Source of the DNA: Gordonia rubripertincta
GTDB lineage: Bacteria; Actinomycetota; Actinomycetes; Mycobacteriales; Mycobacteriaceae
Length of the DNA: 64,000 nt
Reading direction: 5' to 3'
Assembly: GCF_038024875.1 (NCBI RefSeq)
Contig: NZ_CP136136.1
Coordinates: 2,046,001-2,110,000 of the forward strand
The number at the start of each line of letters is the position of its first letter. Position 1 is the first letter of the stretch. Both the position numbers and the translations under genes were made by a program. The notes below the pieces were generated by a model. It saw nothing but the letters and a program-made list of their open reading frames with translations. It was not told the origin of the DNA and made no database searches. Positions 42,505-51,297 of this stretch are shown here, piece by piece.

Positions 42505-43452
42505 ATGACCACTCCAGTCGATGCCGTCGCAGCTGCCGTAGCCGCCGCGGACGCACCCACATTCGAGGCCCGCAAGATCGCGTCAGGGTTCTCCTGGCCG
42601 GAATGTCCGCGCTGGCACGACGGGGCGCTCTGGTTCTCGGACATGTACACCGGGACGCTCAAGACCCTGGACGCAGACGGCAACGCGACCGTGGTCATCG
42701 ACGCGAACGGACGCGCGGCCGACACCGATGTCCCGATCACCCTGGGCGGTTTCGGTTGGCTGCCCGACGGTCGGTTGATCGTGAACTCGATGCACGAGCA
42801 GAAGGTGCTCGTCCACGGCGGCAACGGGATCGACGATCTCACCGTGTACGCCGATGTCAGCGAGTTCGCGATCAAGGCCGTCAACGACATGGTCGTCGAC
42901 GCCGACGGTCGTGCCTACATCACCCAGCTGGGTTTCGACATCTTCCAGGGCGAGACCCCGATCACCTCGCCGCTGATCGTCGTCGAGCCCGACGGTACCG
43001 CGCACGTGCCGGCCGGTATCCCGGAGCTGAACTGCGGCAACGGAATCGGTATCAGTGCGGACGGCTCCAAGGTCTACGTCGCCGAGGTCATGGCGCAGAA
43101 GATCACCGTGATCGATCGTGCCGCCGACGGATCACTGTCGAACGCACGGGATTTCGCCACCTGCCCGTTCATGCCCGACGGCATCGGCCTGGACGAGGAG
43201 GGCGGCGTCTGGGCGGCGATGCCCGGCGGCGGATACGTCGCACGCTTCACCGAGGACGGCCTGACGGACGCGGTGCCGATGCCGCTCGAAGGCGGGATCG
43301 CCTCGGCCTGCCTGCTCGGTGGATCCGATCGCAGCACCCTCTACATGACGGTCGGCTACGAGGTCTTCGACTTCGAGAAGTCCGCACGTGAAGCGCTCGG
43401 CGCGATCTGGGTCGCCGACGTCAAGAACCACGGCGGCCAGACGCGCCCCTGA
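42505..43452 (+). CDS. SMP-30/gluconolactonase-like protein
   Basis: Product of 315 aa with the six-bladed propeller of the SMP-30/gluconolactonase/LRE family: FSWPECPRWHDGALWFSDMY carries the metal-binding Glu near the N-terminus; AVNDMVVDADGRAYITQ and CPFMPDGIGLDEEGGVWAAM supply the Asn/Asp of the calcium or zinc site. It would hydrolyse a lactone or ester. In this context a steroid lactone (as made by a Baeyer-Villiger enzyme) is possible, but that is inference. The ATG follows GGAAGGTTCACCG. First gene of the SDR-P450-ferredoxin operon. Confidence 0.85.
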   Translation: MTTPVDAVAAAVAAADAPTFEARKIASGFSWPECPRWHDGALWFSDMYTGTLKTLDADGNATVVIDANGRAADTDVPITLGGFGWLPDGRLIVNSMHEQKVLVHGGNGIDDLTVYADVSEFAIKAVNDMVVDADGRAYITQLGFDIFQGETPITSPLIVVEPDGTAHVPAGIPELNCGNGIGISADGSKVYVAEVMAQKITVIDRAADGSLSNARDFATCPFMPDGIGLDEEGGVWAAMPGGGYVARFTEDGLTDAVPMPLEGGIASACLLGGSDRSTLYMTVGYEVFDFEKSAREALGAIWVADVKNHGGQTRP

Positions 43453-43496
43453 GCTCCGACCACCCACCTGTTTCGAACCGATTCGAGGACGACAAC

Positions 43497-44402
43497 ATGA
43501 CAGCACAACTCGACTTCACCGATCGCGTCGTGATCGTGACCGGCGCCGGCCGCGGCATCGGCCGTGCACACGCCCTTCTCCTAGGCTCGCGCGGCGCCTC
43601 GGTCGTGGTCGGCGACCTGGGCTCGACCACCGACGGCTCCGGCGTCGAGGCGGGTGACCCGGCCGCCGACGTCGCCGCGGAGATCACCGCCGCCGGTGGG
43701 AAAGCGGTGGCGGTCGCCTCCGACATCACCACCGACGAGGGCGCGCAGGCGCTGGTGGACGCGGCGATCTCGAACTTCGGACGGATCGACGCGGTCATCA
43801 ACAACGCGGGCATCGTGCGGGCGGCACCCTTCCGCGAGGTGCCCGACGCCGAGTACCAGCGCCACCTCGACGTGCACTTCCTCGGACCGATGCGTCTGCT
43901 CCGTGCCGCGTGGCCCCATCTGCTCGACTCGCCGGCGCCCCGCGTGGTCAACACGATCTCGCAGGCGATGCTCGGCAACCCGGGAATGGCCCACTACGGC
44001 GGTTCGAAGGGCGCACTGTTCGGCCTGACCCGAAATCTCGCGCTCGAGGGCCTCGAAGCCGGCGTGAAGGTCAACGCGATCGCACCGGGCGCAGGCACCC
44101 GTATGGCCGAGGCCGCCGCGGACACCTTGTCGCCGGAGATCATGGAGTACATGCGGACTCAGCTCCTGCCGGAGCACGTCGCTCCCGTCGCGGCGTTCCT
44201 CGTCCACCCGTCCTGTGAGGTCACCGGCGAGGTCTTCAACGTCGCGGGCGGGATCGTCAACCGGCTCGCACTGGTCAACACCACGGGCATCCACGACCCC
44301 GCCCTCACCGTCGAGACCGTCGCCGAACAGTGGGACCAGATCATGTCGATCACGCCCGAGGCGATCCCGCAGGTCGTCGCCCCGGCGCAGATGCCGGTCT
44401 GA
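43497..44402 (+). CDS. SDR, 17beta-HSD type 4-like dehydrogenase
   Basis: Product of 301 aa: TGAGRGIGRAHALLL (NAD-binding), INNAGIVRAAPF (NNAG), and the active-site Tyr/Lys in MAHYGGSKGALFGLTRNL (YxxxK). The extended loop between beta2 and helix (GDLGSTTDGSGVEAG) and the C-terminal IPQVVAP end resemble the dehydrogenase part of type 4 hydroxysteroid/peroxisomal multifunctional enzymes. It probably oxidises a 3-hydroxyacyl-CoA or hydroxysteroid. The ATG follows GAGGACGACAAC, 45 bp after the SMP-30 gene. Confidence 0.85.
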   Translation: MTAQLDFTDRVVIVTGAGRGIGRAHALLLGSRGASVVVGDLGSTTDGSGVEAGDPAADVAAEITAAGGKAVAVASDITTDEGAQALVDAAISNFGRIDAVINNAGIVRAAPFREVPDAEYQRHLDVHFLGPMRLLRAAWPHLLDSPAPRVVNTISQAMLGNPGMAHYGGSKGALFGLTRNLALEGLEAGVKVNAIAPGAGTRMAEAAADTLSPEIMEYMRTQLLPEHVAPVAAFLVHPSCEVTGEVFNVAGGIVNRLALVNTTGIHDPALTVETVAEQWDQIMSITPEAIPQVVAPAQMPV

Positions 44403-44439
44403 CCGCCACCGAACGTTCCCACAGCCCTGGAGTCCTGAC

Positions 44440-45690
44440 ATGAGTACCGAAACCACCGCCGGCGCAGCCGAGCTGGACGAGGCCTACACGGTCTATCCGT
44501 TCTCGCCGGTGTCCCCGTCCGAGGCGGCCCTGCGTTACAAGGCGATCGCCGAAGACCGGCCGATGACCAAGATCACCATGCCCTACGGCGGCGAGGCCTG
44601 GATCATCCACCGCAATGCCGTGGCACGCGAGATGCTCGGCGACCCCCGATTCGTCCGCGAGCCCTTCCGTACCGGTGAGCGGGTGGTGCCCTACTTCGTC
44701 GAGTTCCCCGACTTCCTCAAGACCACACTGCAATTCGAGGACCCGCCGCAGCACACCAAGCTGCGCAAGCTCGTGCAGAAGTCGATCTCGCCGAAACGGG
44801 TCAAGGCGATGCGGGATTCGGCGGTCGAGTTCGCCAACAAGCTGATCGACGACATGCTCGCCAAGGGTGCGCCGACCAACCTGGTCGACGACTACGCGGT
44901 GGCGCTGCCGATCCAGATGCTGGCCAACCTCATCGGCGTGCCGCCGGAGGATCGACCCAAGTTCCAGAAGTGGAGCTCGGCGACGCTCGCGGTCGCGAAC
45001 ATGCCCGAGGAGGAAGCAACCGCCAACATGACCGAACTGGTCATGTACATGTTCGCCCTCATCGAGGAGCGCCGGAAGAATCCGCGGGAGGACCTGCTCA
45101 GCGACCTCACCAACGCGCAGGACAAGGACGACACCCTCACCGACGGTGAGATCCTCTCCGTGGCACTGGTTCTCATCATCGGCGGCTTCGACAACACGGC
45201 CAACTTCATCTGCGCCGGGGTCCTGTCGCTCCTCCACAACACCGACCAGCTCCGAGTGCTGCTCGAGGACATCGACGGGGTGACGCCCACCGCGGTCGAG
45301 GAGATCCTGCGTCATGGGCGCTTCGAGCTGAACGGCAAGGTCGGCGGACCCAGCGGGCTGGTGCCCTTCGTGGCCACCGAGGACGTCGAACTCGACGGCC
45401 AGCTCGTCCGCAAGGGTGAGGCGATCATGGGCGACCCGGCGTCGGCCAACCACGACGGGGCGGCGATCGACCACGTCGACACGTTCGACATCCGCCGGCA
45501 GTCCAACCCCCACCTGACACTGAGTTACGGTATGCATCACTGCCTGGGTGCTCCGCTGGCCCGGATGGAGATGCAGGTCGCCATCGCCGAGCTGTTCCGC
45601 CGCCTTCCCGGCCTGCAGCTCGCCGGCGACCCGGTCATCAACAACGACAACCTGACCCAGCCGATCGTCGACCTCCCGGTCAGCTGGTAG
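44440..45690 (+). CDS. Cytochrome P450
   Basis: Product of 416 aa. The heme ligand is Cys368 in LSYGMHHCLGAPLARME; the ExxR pair is in VEEILRHGRFE. The oxygen-activation helix reads GGFDNTANF: Asp251 is present but the usual Thr252 is Asn. It is a class I P450 served by the two following genes (ferredoxin and reductase). It is not CYP125-like at the N-terminus. Neighbouring steroid genes suggest hydroxylation of a steroid or similar terpenoid; the substrate is unknown. The ATG follows TGGAGTCCTGAC. Confidence 0.92.
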   Translation: MSTETTAGAAELDEAYTVYPFSPVSPSEAALRYKAIAEDRPMTKITMPYGGEAWIIHRNAVAREMLGDPRFVREPFRTGERVVPYFVEFPDFLKTTLQFEDPPQHTKLRKLVQKSISPKRVKAMRDSAVEFANKLIDDMLAKGAPTNLVDDYAVALPIQMLANLIGVPPEDRPKFQKWSSATLAVANMPEEEATANMTELVMYMFALIEERRKNPREDLLSDLTNAQDKDDTLTDGEILSVALVLIIGGFDNTANFICAGVLSLLHNTDQLRVLLEDIDGVTPTAVEEILRHGRFELNGKVGGPSGLVPFVATEDVELDGQLVRKGEAIMGDPASANHDGAAIDHVDTFDIRRQSNPHLTLSYGMHHCLGAPLARMEMQVAIAELFRRLPGLQLAGDPVINNDNLTQPIVDLPVSW

Positions 45691-45699
45691 GAGGTCCGC

Positions 45700-46017
45700 A
45701 TGCCCAAGGTGTTCTACACACAGCCCGACGGGGCGGTGAAGGTGATCGACGGCACGGCGGGCGACTCGGTGATGGCGACCGCGGTCAAGAACGGGGTCAG
45801 CGGGATCGTCGGCCAGTGCGGCGGCACCCTGTCCTGCGCGACGTGCCACGTCTACCTCGATCCCGAAGAAGCTCACCTGTTCCCCGAGATCAGCGAGGAC
45901 GAGGACGACATGCTCGACTGCACCTCGTCGGATCGCGAGGACACCTCGCGTCTGTCGTGCCAGCTCACCCTGGCCGACACCGACCTCCACGTCACCATCC
46001 CCGATGAACAGGTCTGA
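45700..46017 (+). CDS. [2Fe-2S] ferredoxin, adrenodoxin/Pdx type
   Basis: Product of 105 aa. Cys40, Cys46 and Cys49 (GQCGGTLSCATCHV) plus Cys87 (RLSCQLT) are the four cluster ligands in the C-x5-C-x2-C...C spacing of putidaredoxin. It carries electrons from the downstream reductase to the upstream P450 (45690). The ATG follows TAGGAGGTCCGC, 10 bp after the P450 stop. Confidence 0.95.
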   Translation: MPKVFYTQPDGAVKVIDGTAGDSVMATAVKNGVSGIVGQCGGTLSCATCHVYLDPEEAHLFPEISEDEDDMLDCTSSDREDTSRLSCQLTLADTDLHVTIPDEQV

Positions 46018-47290
46018 GGTGACGCCACACAGCGTCGCGGTCGTCGGTGCGTCGCACGCTGCAGTTCATCTCGCGGACCGGCTGCGCACGGACGGTTTCG
46101 CCGGCCGGATCGCGTTGTTCACCGACGAACCGCACGTGCCCTACCATCGGCCGCCGCTTTCGAAGGGGTTGCTCAAGGGCGCGATCGATCCCTCGACGCT
46201 GTCGTTGCGGGCGGAGTCGTACTTCGACGATCAGCGCATCGATCTGTACCGGCGCACCCGCGTGACGGGAGTGCGCCGCACCGGTGACGGTGTGGTGCTC
46301 GCGCTGTCCGACGAGAACGGCGACCGCAGTGAGCGGTTCGATCGACTCGTCCTCGCCACCGGCGCTCGGGCCCGTCGCCTCGCACTGCCGGGTGCCGACC
46401 ATCCCGACGTCCTCGTCCTCCGCGACCTCGACGACGCCGATCTGCTCCGAGAGCGGGCCACAGCCGGTCCGGCGGTGGTCATCGGCGGCGGTTTCATCGG
46501 TCTCGAGGTCGCCGCGGGTCTCCGTGCCGCCGGTAGCGACGTGACGGTCATCGAGACGGCCGATCGTCTGCTGGCCCGTGCGGTCGGGACCCACACCGCG
46601 GCAGCGCTTCTCAACGCGCACGAGTCGATGGGAACCGTCGTCCTGCTGGGCCGGCGGCCCGTCGAGATCGTCCGGTCCGGCACGGATACCGACGACGGCG
46701 GCCCGGACCGCATCCGGGGCGTGCGCCTCGATGACGGCGTGGTCGTTCCCGCGGCGACGGTGATCGTCGGGATAGGTGCCGAACCACGGACCGAGCTCGG
46801 GGAGATGCTCGGACTGGAGTGCGACGGTGGGATCGTCGTCGACGACAACTGTCTTGCCTCCGACGGGTGGACACTCGCGATCGGGGACTGCACGATTCAC
46901 GTGTCCGCGAGTGGGCGGCGCTACCGGCTGGAATCCGTCGACAATGCCACCGAGCAGGCGAATACGGCGGCGGCGATCCTTCTCGGCGCCGAACCGGCGA
47001 CCCGACCCACGCCGTGGTTCTGGTCCGACCAGGGGGCGCAGAAGCTCCAGATCGTCGGATTGTCCGGCGGGCACAGCGAAGTGGTGCACCGGACCGACCC
47101 GAAGCGGCCCGACCGTCAGGTGTCGTTGTACTTCTCCGGCGGCCGGCTGGTCGCCGCGGAGTGCCTCAACTCGCCGGCCGATTTCATGACGTTGCGGACC
47201 GCACTGAATCGCGGTCATCGTCCACCCCCGGAGCTGTTCGCGGACGAGAGCGTCCCGATCAAGAAGCTGCTGGCGCCCGCCCGCGCCTGA
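46004..47290 (+). CDS. NAD(P)H-dependent ferredoxin reductase
   Basis: Product of 428 aa, putidaredoxin-reductase type: FAD-binding VAVVGASHAAVHLADRL at the N-terminus, NAD-binding VVIGGGFIGLEVAAGLRAAG (about 160-180), and WTLAIGDCTIHV of the second FAD motif; PWFWSDQGAQKLQIVG is typical of this family. It completes a three-component P450 system with the ferredoxin and P450. The start overlaps the ferredoxin stop by 14 bases; a GTG 15 bp later is an alternative. Confidence 0.92.
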   Translation: MNRSEVTPHSVAVVGASHAAVHLADRLRTDGFAGRIALFTDEPHVPYHRPPLSKGLLKGAIDPSTLSLRAESYFDDQRIDLYRRTRVTGVRRTGDGVVLALSDENGDRSERFDRLVLATGARARRLALPGADHPDVLVLRDLDDADLLRERATAGPAVVIGGGFIGLEVAAGLRAAGSDVTVIETADRLLARAVGTHTAAALLNAHESMGTVVLLGRRPVEIVRSGTDTDDGGPDRIRGVRLDDGVVVPAATVIVGIGAEPRTELGEMLGLECDGGIVVDDNCLASDGWTLAIGDCTIHVSASGRRYRLESVDNATEQANTAAAILLGAEPATRPTPWFWSDQGAQKLQIVGLSGGHSEVVHRTDPKRPDRQVSLYFSGGRLVAAECLNSPADFMTLRTALNRGHRPPPELFADESVPIKKLLAPARA

Positions 47291-47299
47291 GCGCGGGGA

Positions 47300-48259
47300 T
47301 CAGTGCTTCGCCGCGGGCACGGGATGGCGGAAGCGCGCGGCGACCAGGGCGCCGACCTCGGCGAGCGCCGCACGACCCCGCGCCACCGACGGCGCCTGCA
47401 TCGCGAACCCGTGTCCCACACCGGGATAGCGCAACTGGGCGGTGGGCACACCGGCCTCGCGGAGACGCTCTCCGAATTCCTCGATGCCATCGCGCAGCGG
47501 ATCACCGTGTCCGACCGCGATGATCGCAGGCGGGAGTCCGGAGAGGTCGGCGGCGAGCGCAGGTGTCCCGTACTCGTCGTCGAGTGAGGAATCGCTGCCG
47601 AGGTAGAGATTCTTCATCCAGTCGATGTCCTCGGCGGTGAGGAACGGGCTGTCACCGAATTCGCGCATCGACGGCCGATCACGACGCCGCTCCACACCGG
47701 GATAGAACAGAACCTGCTGGGCGATGGCCGGTCCCTGCTCGTTTCGGCCGCGCAGCGCAGTTGCGGCGGCGAGTCCGCCTCCCGCACTGTCGCCCCCGAC
47801 GCCGATCATCGACGGGTCGACGCCGAGGTCGGCCGCGACCTGGTGGGTCCACACGAGCGCCGCGTACGCGTCGTCGTTTCCTGCGGGATAGGTGTGTTCG
47901 GGCGCGAGCCGATAGTCGACGTTGACGATGACGGCGCCGGTGGCCTCGGCCAGGTCGCGGGCCAGGCGGTCGAAAGAGTTCAGCGACCCCATGATCATCC
48001 CGCCGCCGTGATACCAGACCAGCGCTGCCGCACCGGTCTTCGGAGCGGCATGCGGACGATAGATCCGGACCGGGACCGGGGCGCCGTGGCCATCGGCGAC
48101 CGCGTCGGTGACCGAGAACATGTCCGGGCCGGGTGGGCGCACGATCGATTCCAGACTCTTCCGGATGCCGGCCACACCTTGTTGGCGAACCGACTTGGCG
48201 CCGGCAGCGGCCATCCGGTCGACGATGGCCGCCAGGTCGGGATCCCACGGTGATGTCAC
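47300..48259 (-). CDS. Alpha/beta hydrolase, hormone-sensitive-lipase family
   Basis: Product of 319 aa. The HSL motif WYHGGGMIMGSL holds the oxyanion hole; the nucleophile Ser is in GVGGDSAGGGLA; the Asp and His are in VGHGDPLRDG and GVGHGFAM. It hydrolyses short-chain esters, perhaps steroid acetates or acyl esters. The GTG start overlaps the GntR stop (GTGA), so it is the last gene of the reverse beta-oxidation unit. Confidence 0.88.
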   Translation of the reverse strand: MTSPWDPDLAAIVDRMAAAGAKSVRQQGVAGIRKSLESIVRPPGPDMFSVTDAVADGHGAPVPVRIYRPHAAPKTGAAALVWYHGGGMIMGSLNSFDRLARDLAEATGAVIVNVDYRLAPEHTYPAGNDDAYAALVWTHQVAADLGVDPSMIGVGGDSAGGGLAAATALRGRNEQGPAIAQQVLFYPGVERRRDRPSMREFGDSPFLTAEDIDWMKNLYLGSDSSLDDEYGTPALAADLSGLPPAIIAVGHGDPLRDGIEEFGERLREAGVPTAQLRYPGVGHGFAMQAPSVARGRAALAEVGALVAARFRHPVPAAKH

Positions 48260-48930
48260 GGCCGGCCACCCAGGATCATCCCGGTGTTGGCCTCGCCGCC
48301 GCGCCGGTGCTCGTCCATCAGCTCGATGAGGCGGGCGTTGTCACCCTCGGCCAGGGCGTCGATCATCTCTTCGTGTTCCCCGCCACACGTTGCCGTCCGG
48401 CCGGGTCGTACAGGTACGCAGCGTGATAGGGCATTGCGAGTTTCCAGAGCCGGCGCAGTTCGGCGACCACCAGGTGAAGCCCGGAGCGCTCGAACATCGC
48501 GAAGTGGAAGATCTGGTTCTCGGTGCGCATCGTGACGATGTCACCGCGGTCTGCGGCCTCGGTGATCCGCGTGGCGATGACGTGCATCTCGTCGAGTGCC
48601 GCGGCGTCGAACCGGGGGAGCCGACCGAGGACCTCGCGCTCCAGAGCCGAACGCATGAGGTAGATCTGGTCGAACTCGTCCTGGTCCAACCGCACGACGG
48701 TGTACCCGACATTCTGGCGGTGGGCCACCAACCCCTGAGCGGTCAACTCGCGCAGGGCCTCCCGGATGGGGAGTCGGCTGACACCCCAGACGCTCGGCCA
48801 TCCACTCCTGTCGGATCGGCTGCCCCGGCAGCAGCTCACCGGTCGCCATCATGCGCTCGATCTCGGCGACGACACGTCTGGCCGACCGTGACTGTGCGGG
48901 TTCGGATGGCGCGGTCGTGTTGCGTCCCAT
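48256..48930 (-). pseudogene. GntR-family regulator with two compensating frameshifts
   Basis: Starts at ATG 48930 after GGAGGGACACC. The N-terminal winged helix (RRVVAEIERMMATGELLPGQ) reads in one frame up to MAERLG. The next part (VSRLPIREALRELTAQGLVAHRQNVGY) then needs one G fewer in the GGGG run at 48784-48787. Near the C-terminus GRQRVAGNTKR-stop becomes GRQRVAGEHEEMIDALAEGD if one G is added at 48378-48381. With both corrections the gene is 224 aa (FadR/FCD type with EHEEMIDALAEGDNA) and stops at 48256, overlapping the hydrolase GTG by four bases. As sequenced it is broken; errors in homopolymer runs are likely. Confidence 0.75.
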
Positions 48931-48940
48931 GGTGTCCCTC

Positions 48941-50206
48941 CTACCCGTCGCCGAACACGCCCGACGACCGGAGCTCGGCCAACCGGCTCGGGTCGTAGCC
49001 CAGGGCGGCGAGGACTTCCTCGGTGTGCTCGCCGCGACGTACCGCCGGGCTGGGCGAGCGGTGAGTCGACCTGCTCAACGAGATCGGGACACCGACGCCG
49101 CGATACTCGTCGGTGTCGAGGAACAACCCGCGATGCCGGACCTGCGGGGAGGTCAGAGCCTCCGCGATGTTGTTGACCGGGCTCGCCGGGACTCCCGCGC
49201 GCTCGAGCCGTCCCGCGAGATCGTCGCGGTCCCACTGCGCGATACGTTCGCCCAGGAGGGCGGCCAACTCGACGCGATGCTGCGACCGCTCGCCGTTGTG
49301 CACGAACCGCGGGTCGTCGGCGAGTCCGGGCACCCCGAGAACCTCGACGAGCGAACGGAACTGACGGTCGTTGGCCGCACTGACGAAGAAGTCGCCGTCT
49401 CGAGCGGAGAAGACCTGATAGGGCACCACGGTCGGGTGGAAGTCGCCGGTGCGCTGCGGTACCGCACCGCCGGAAACCCAGTTCGCGGCATGCGGATGCA
49501 GGATGGAGATCACCGAATCGAGCAGTGTCATGTCCACCAGTTGCCCGCGGCCGCTCCGGCCCCGCTCGTACAGCGCCAGGAGTATGCCGCTCACCGCCAT
49601 GTTGGCGGCGACGATGTCCACGATGGGGATGCCCACGCGCAGCGGATTGCCATCGGGGTAACCGTTCACGCTCATCAGACCGCCGAACGACTGGAGGACC
49701 GCGTCGTATCCGGGCAGCCCGCCCATCGGTCCGTCGACGCCGAAACCCGTGATACGGCAATAGATCATCCGCGGGTGTCGCTCGGCGAGAACGGTGTCGT
49801 AGTCGAAACCCCACCGCGCCATCGTGCCGGCCTTGAAGTTCTCGATCACGATGTCGGCACCGGCCAGGAGATCGGCGAGGACCTCCCGTCCCGCGTCGGT
49901 GCGGAGGTCGAGGCAGATGTTCTCCTTGCTGTGGTTGAGGCTCTGGTAGTAGGCGCTCGTGGCGCCCTCGTCCTCGAACGGAGGTCCCCACCCTCGGGTC
50001 TCGTCACCCGCGGGCGCCTCGACCTTGATCACCTCGGCACCGTGATCGGCCAGGATCTGCGCCGTGTAGGGCCCGGCCAGGACCCGGCTCAGATCGAGAA
50101 CCCGCAGGCCGCTGAGGATTCCGTGGTCTACGGCCGACTCGGCGGCACGCCACGCTGCCCGGGGATCGACCCCGGTCTTCTCGTCACCCACGAGATCCGC
50201 GCTCAT
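48941..50206 (-). CDS. Family III (CaiB/BaiF) CoA-transferase
   Basis: Product of 421 aa in the normal order: LRVLDLSRVLAGPYTAQILADHG, VIKVEAPAGDETRGWGP, catalytic Asp region in NICLDLRTDAG, and VVPYQVFSARDGDF further on. It moves CoA between an acyl-CoA and a free acid, here probably a steroid degradation acid, and can replace a ligase. Translationally coupled to the ACAD upstream (ATGA overlap); the GntR gene follows 10 bp downstream. Confidence 0.9.
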   Translation of the reverse strand: MSADLVGDEKTGVDPRAAWRAAESAVDHGILSGLRVLDLSRVLAGPYTAQILADHGAEVIKVEAPAGDETRGWGPPFEDEGATSAYYQSLNHSKENICLDLRTDAGREVLADLLAGADIVIENFKAGTMARWGFDYDTVLAERHPRMIYCRITGFGVDGPMGGLPGYDAVLQSFGGLMSVNGYPDGNPLRVGIPIVDIVAANMAVSGILLALYERGRSGRGQLVDMTLLDSVISILHPHAANWVSGGAVPQRTGDFHPTVVPYQVFSARDGDFFVSAANDRQFRSLVEVLGVPGLADDPRFVHNGERSQHRVELAALLGERIAQWDRDDLAGRLERAGVPASPVNNIAEALTSPQVRHRGLFLDTDEYRGVGVPISLSRSTHRSPSPAVRRGEHTEEVLAALGYDPSRLAELRSSGVFGDG

Positions 50207-51297
50207 CGGGCACTCTCCGGCGAGGCTTCCGGCGCTTCGGTCCCGGTGATGATGTCCCACGGGTCGGCGCCGCCGTCGAGCACCTGCTCGGCGAGCACAT
50301 CGGCCCATTCGGCTTCGGTCCCGTGCCGGTCGCGCCATGTCCAGAGCGCCGTCGTCGACCGGCCGAGCCGGTGCTCCGCGGTGAAGCCGATCGCACCGTG
50401 GATCTGGTGTCCGGCCGCGGCCACCTCGTCGGCGTACGCCGACGTCACCACCTTCGCCGCGGCCACCGCGGCCCGGGCGCCGCCCGGATCGTGCGATGTC
50501 GCCTCGGCGGCGACACGTGTCGCGGTCTCCATCATGGTGGTCCGGGCGGCCATCACCGCGAGTCGCTGCTGGATCGCCTGGAACTTGGCGAGCGGTCGGC
50601 CGAACTGGATACGTTCCGAGGCGTACTGCACGGTCAGATCGTGGACGGTCCGTGCGGCTGCGGCGAGCGCCGTGGAATACGCCAGTGCGCCACGCAGCCG
50701 GACATCGGCGGTCCCGAACGGGGAGGCTGCGTGGAAGTCGGTCGCCGCCTCGTCGAATCGGATGTCGCCGAACGACACCCCGAGCAGGTCCGTGCCGTCT
50801 GCGACGTTCACCCCGGGGCCACGGAGGTCGACGATCGCCACCAGCGGTCCGTCGGAGCCGGGTACGAGTACGACCACCGAGTCGGCGGACGTCGCGTGGA
50901 CGACGTCGCTGACGATCCCGTTGAGTATCAGGCGATCCGCGCCGTCGGCAGTGCGATCGAGCCGCGAGTCCACGGCATCGGCGACCGCGATCGTCGCGGT
51001 GATCCCCTCCAGCGGATGGCCCACTGCGCCGGCGAGCCATGAGGCCAGGAGCGCATGCTCGACGTACGGGGTGATCGCCCCGGCCGCGGTCACCGTGGAC
51101 AGCACGGCGAGCGCGTCCTCGAGATCGGCCCCCTGCCCGTCGGCGTCATCGGGAACATCGAGATCGGTGAAACCTGAGTCCGCGAGAGCTGTCCACAGTT
51201 CCGTGTCGATGCTCGTCGGCGGTGTCTCGGCGCCCACGGGAACCCGGTCCAGTATCGAGGTCGTCGCCGCGACGAGTTCGGCGGCCAGGTCGCTCAT
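50203..51297 (-). CDS. Acyl-CoA dehydrogenase, smaller subunit type
   Basis: Product of 364 aa. The C-domain block SERIQFGRPLAKFQAIQQRLAV and HQIHGAIGFTAEHRLGRST show the acyl-CoA dehydrogenase fold; the N-terminal and middle parts are shortened, as in FadE28-like subunits. It probably forms a heteromer with the ACAD encoded just upstream (51294-52460), whose stop overlaps its start. Acts on a CoA ester in a beta-oxidation step; substrate unknown. Confidence 0.88.
   Translation of the reverse strand: MSDLAAELVAATTSILDRVPVGAETPPTSIDTELWTALADSGFTDLDVPDDADGQGADLEDALAVLSTVTAAGAITPYVEHALLASWLAGAVGHPLEGITATIAVADAVDSRLDRTADGADRLILNGIVSDVVHATSADSVVVLVPGSDGPLVAIVDLRGPGVNVADGTDLLGVSFGDIRFDEAATDFHAASPFGTADVRLRGALAYSTALAAAARTVHDLTVQYASERIQFGRPLAKFQAIQQRLAVMAARTTMMETATRVAAEATSHDPGGARAAVAAAKVVTSAYADEVAAAGHQIHGAIGFTAEHRLGRSTTALWTWRDRHGTEAEWADVLAEQVLDGGADPWDIITGTEAPEASPESAR

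Noticed and set aside
44440..45690. CYP125, the cholesterol C26 monooxygenase
   Set aside because: The N-terminus and I-helix differ and the gene comes with its own ferredoxin and reductase.
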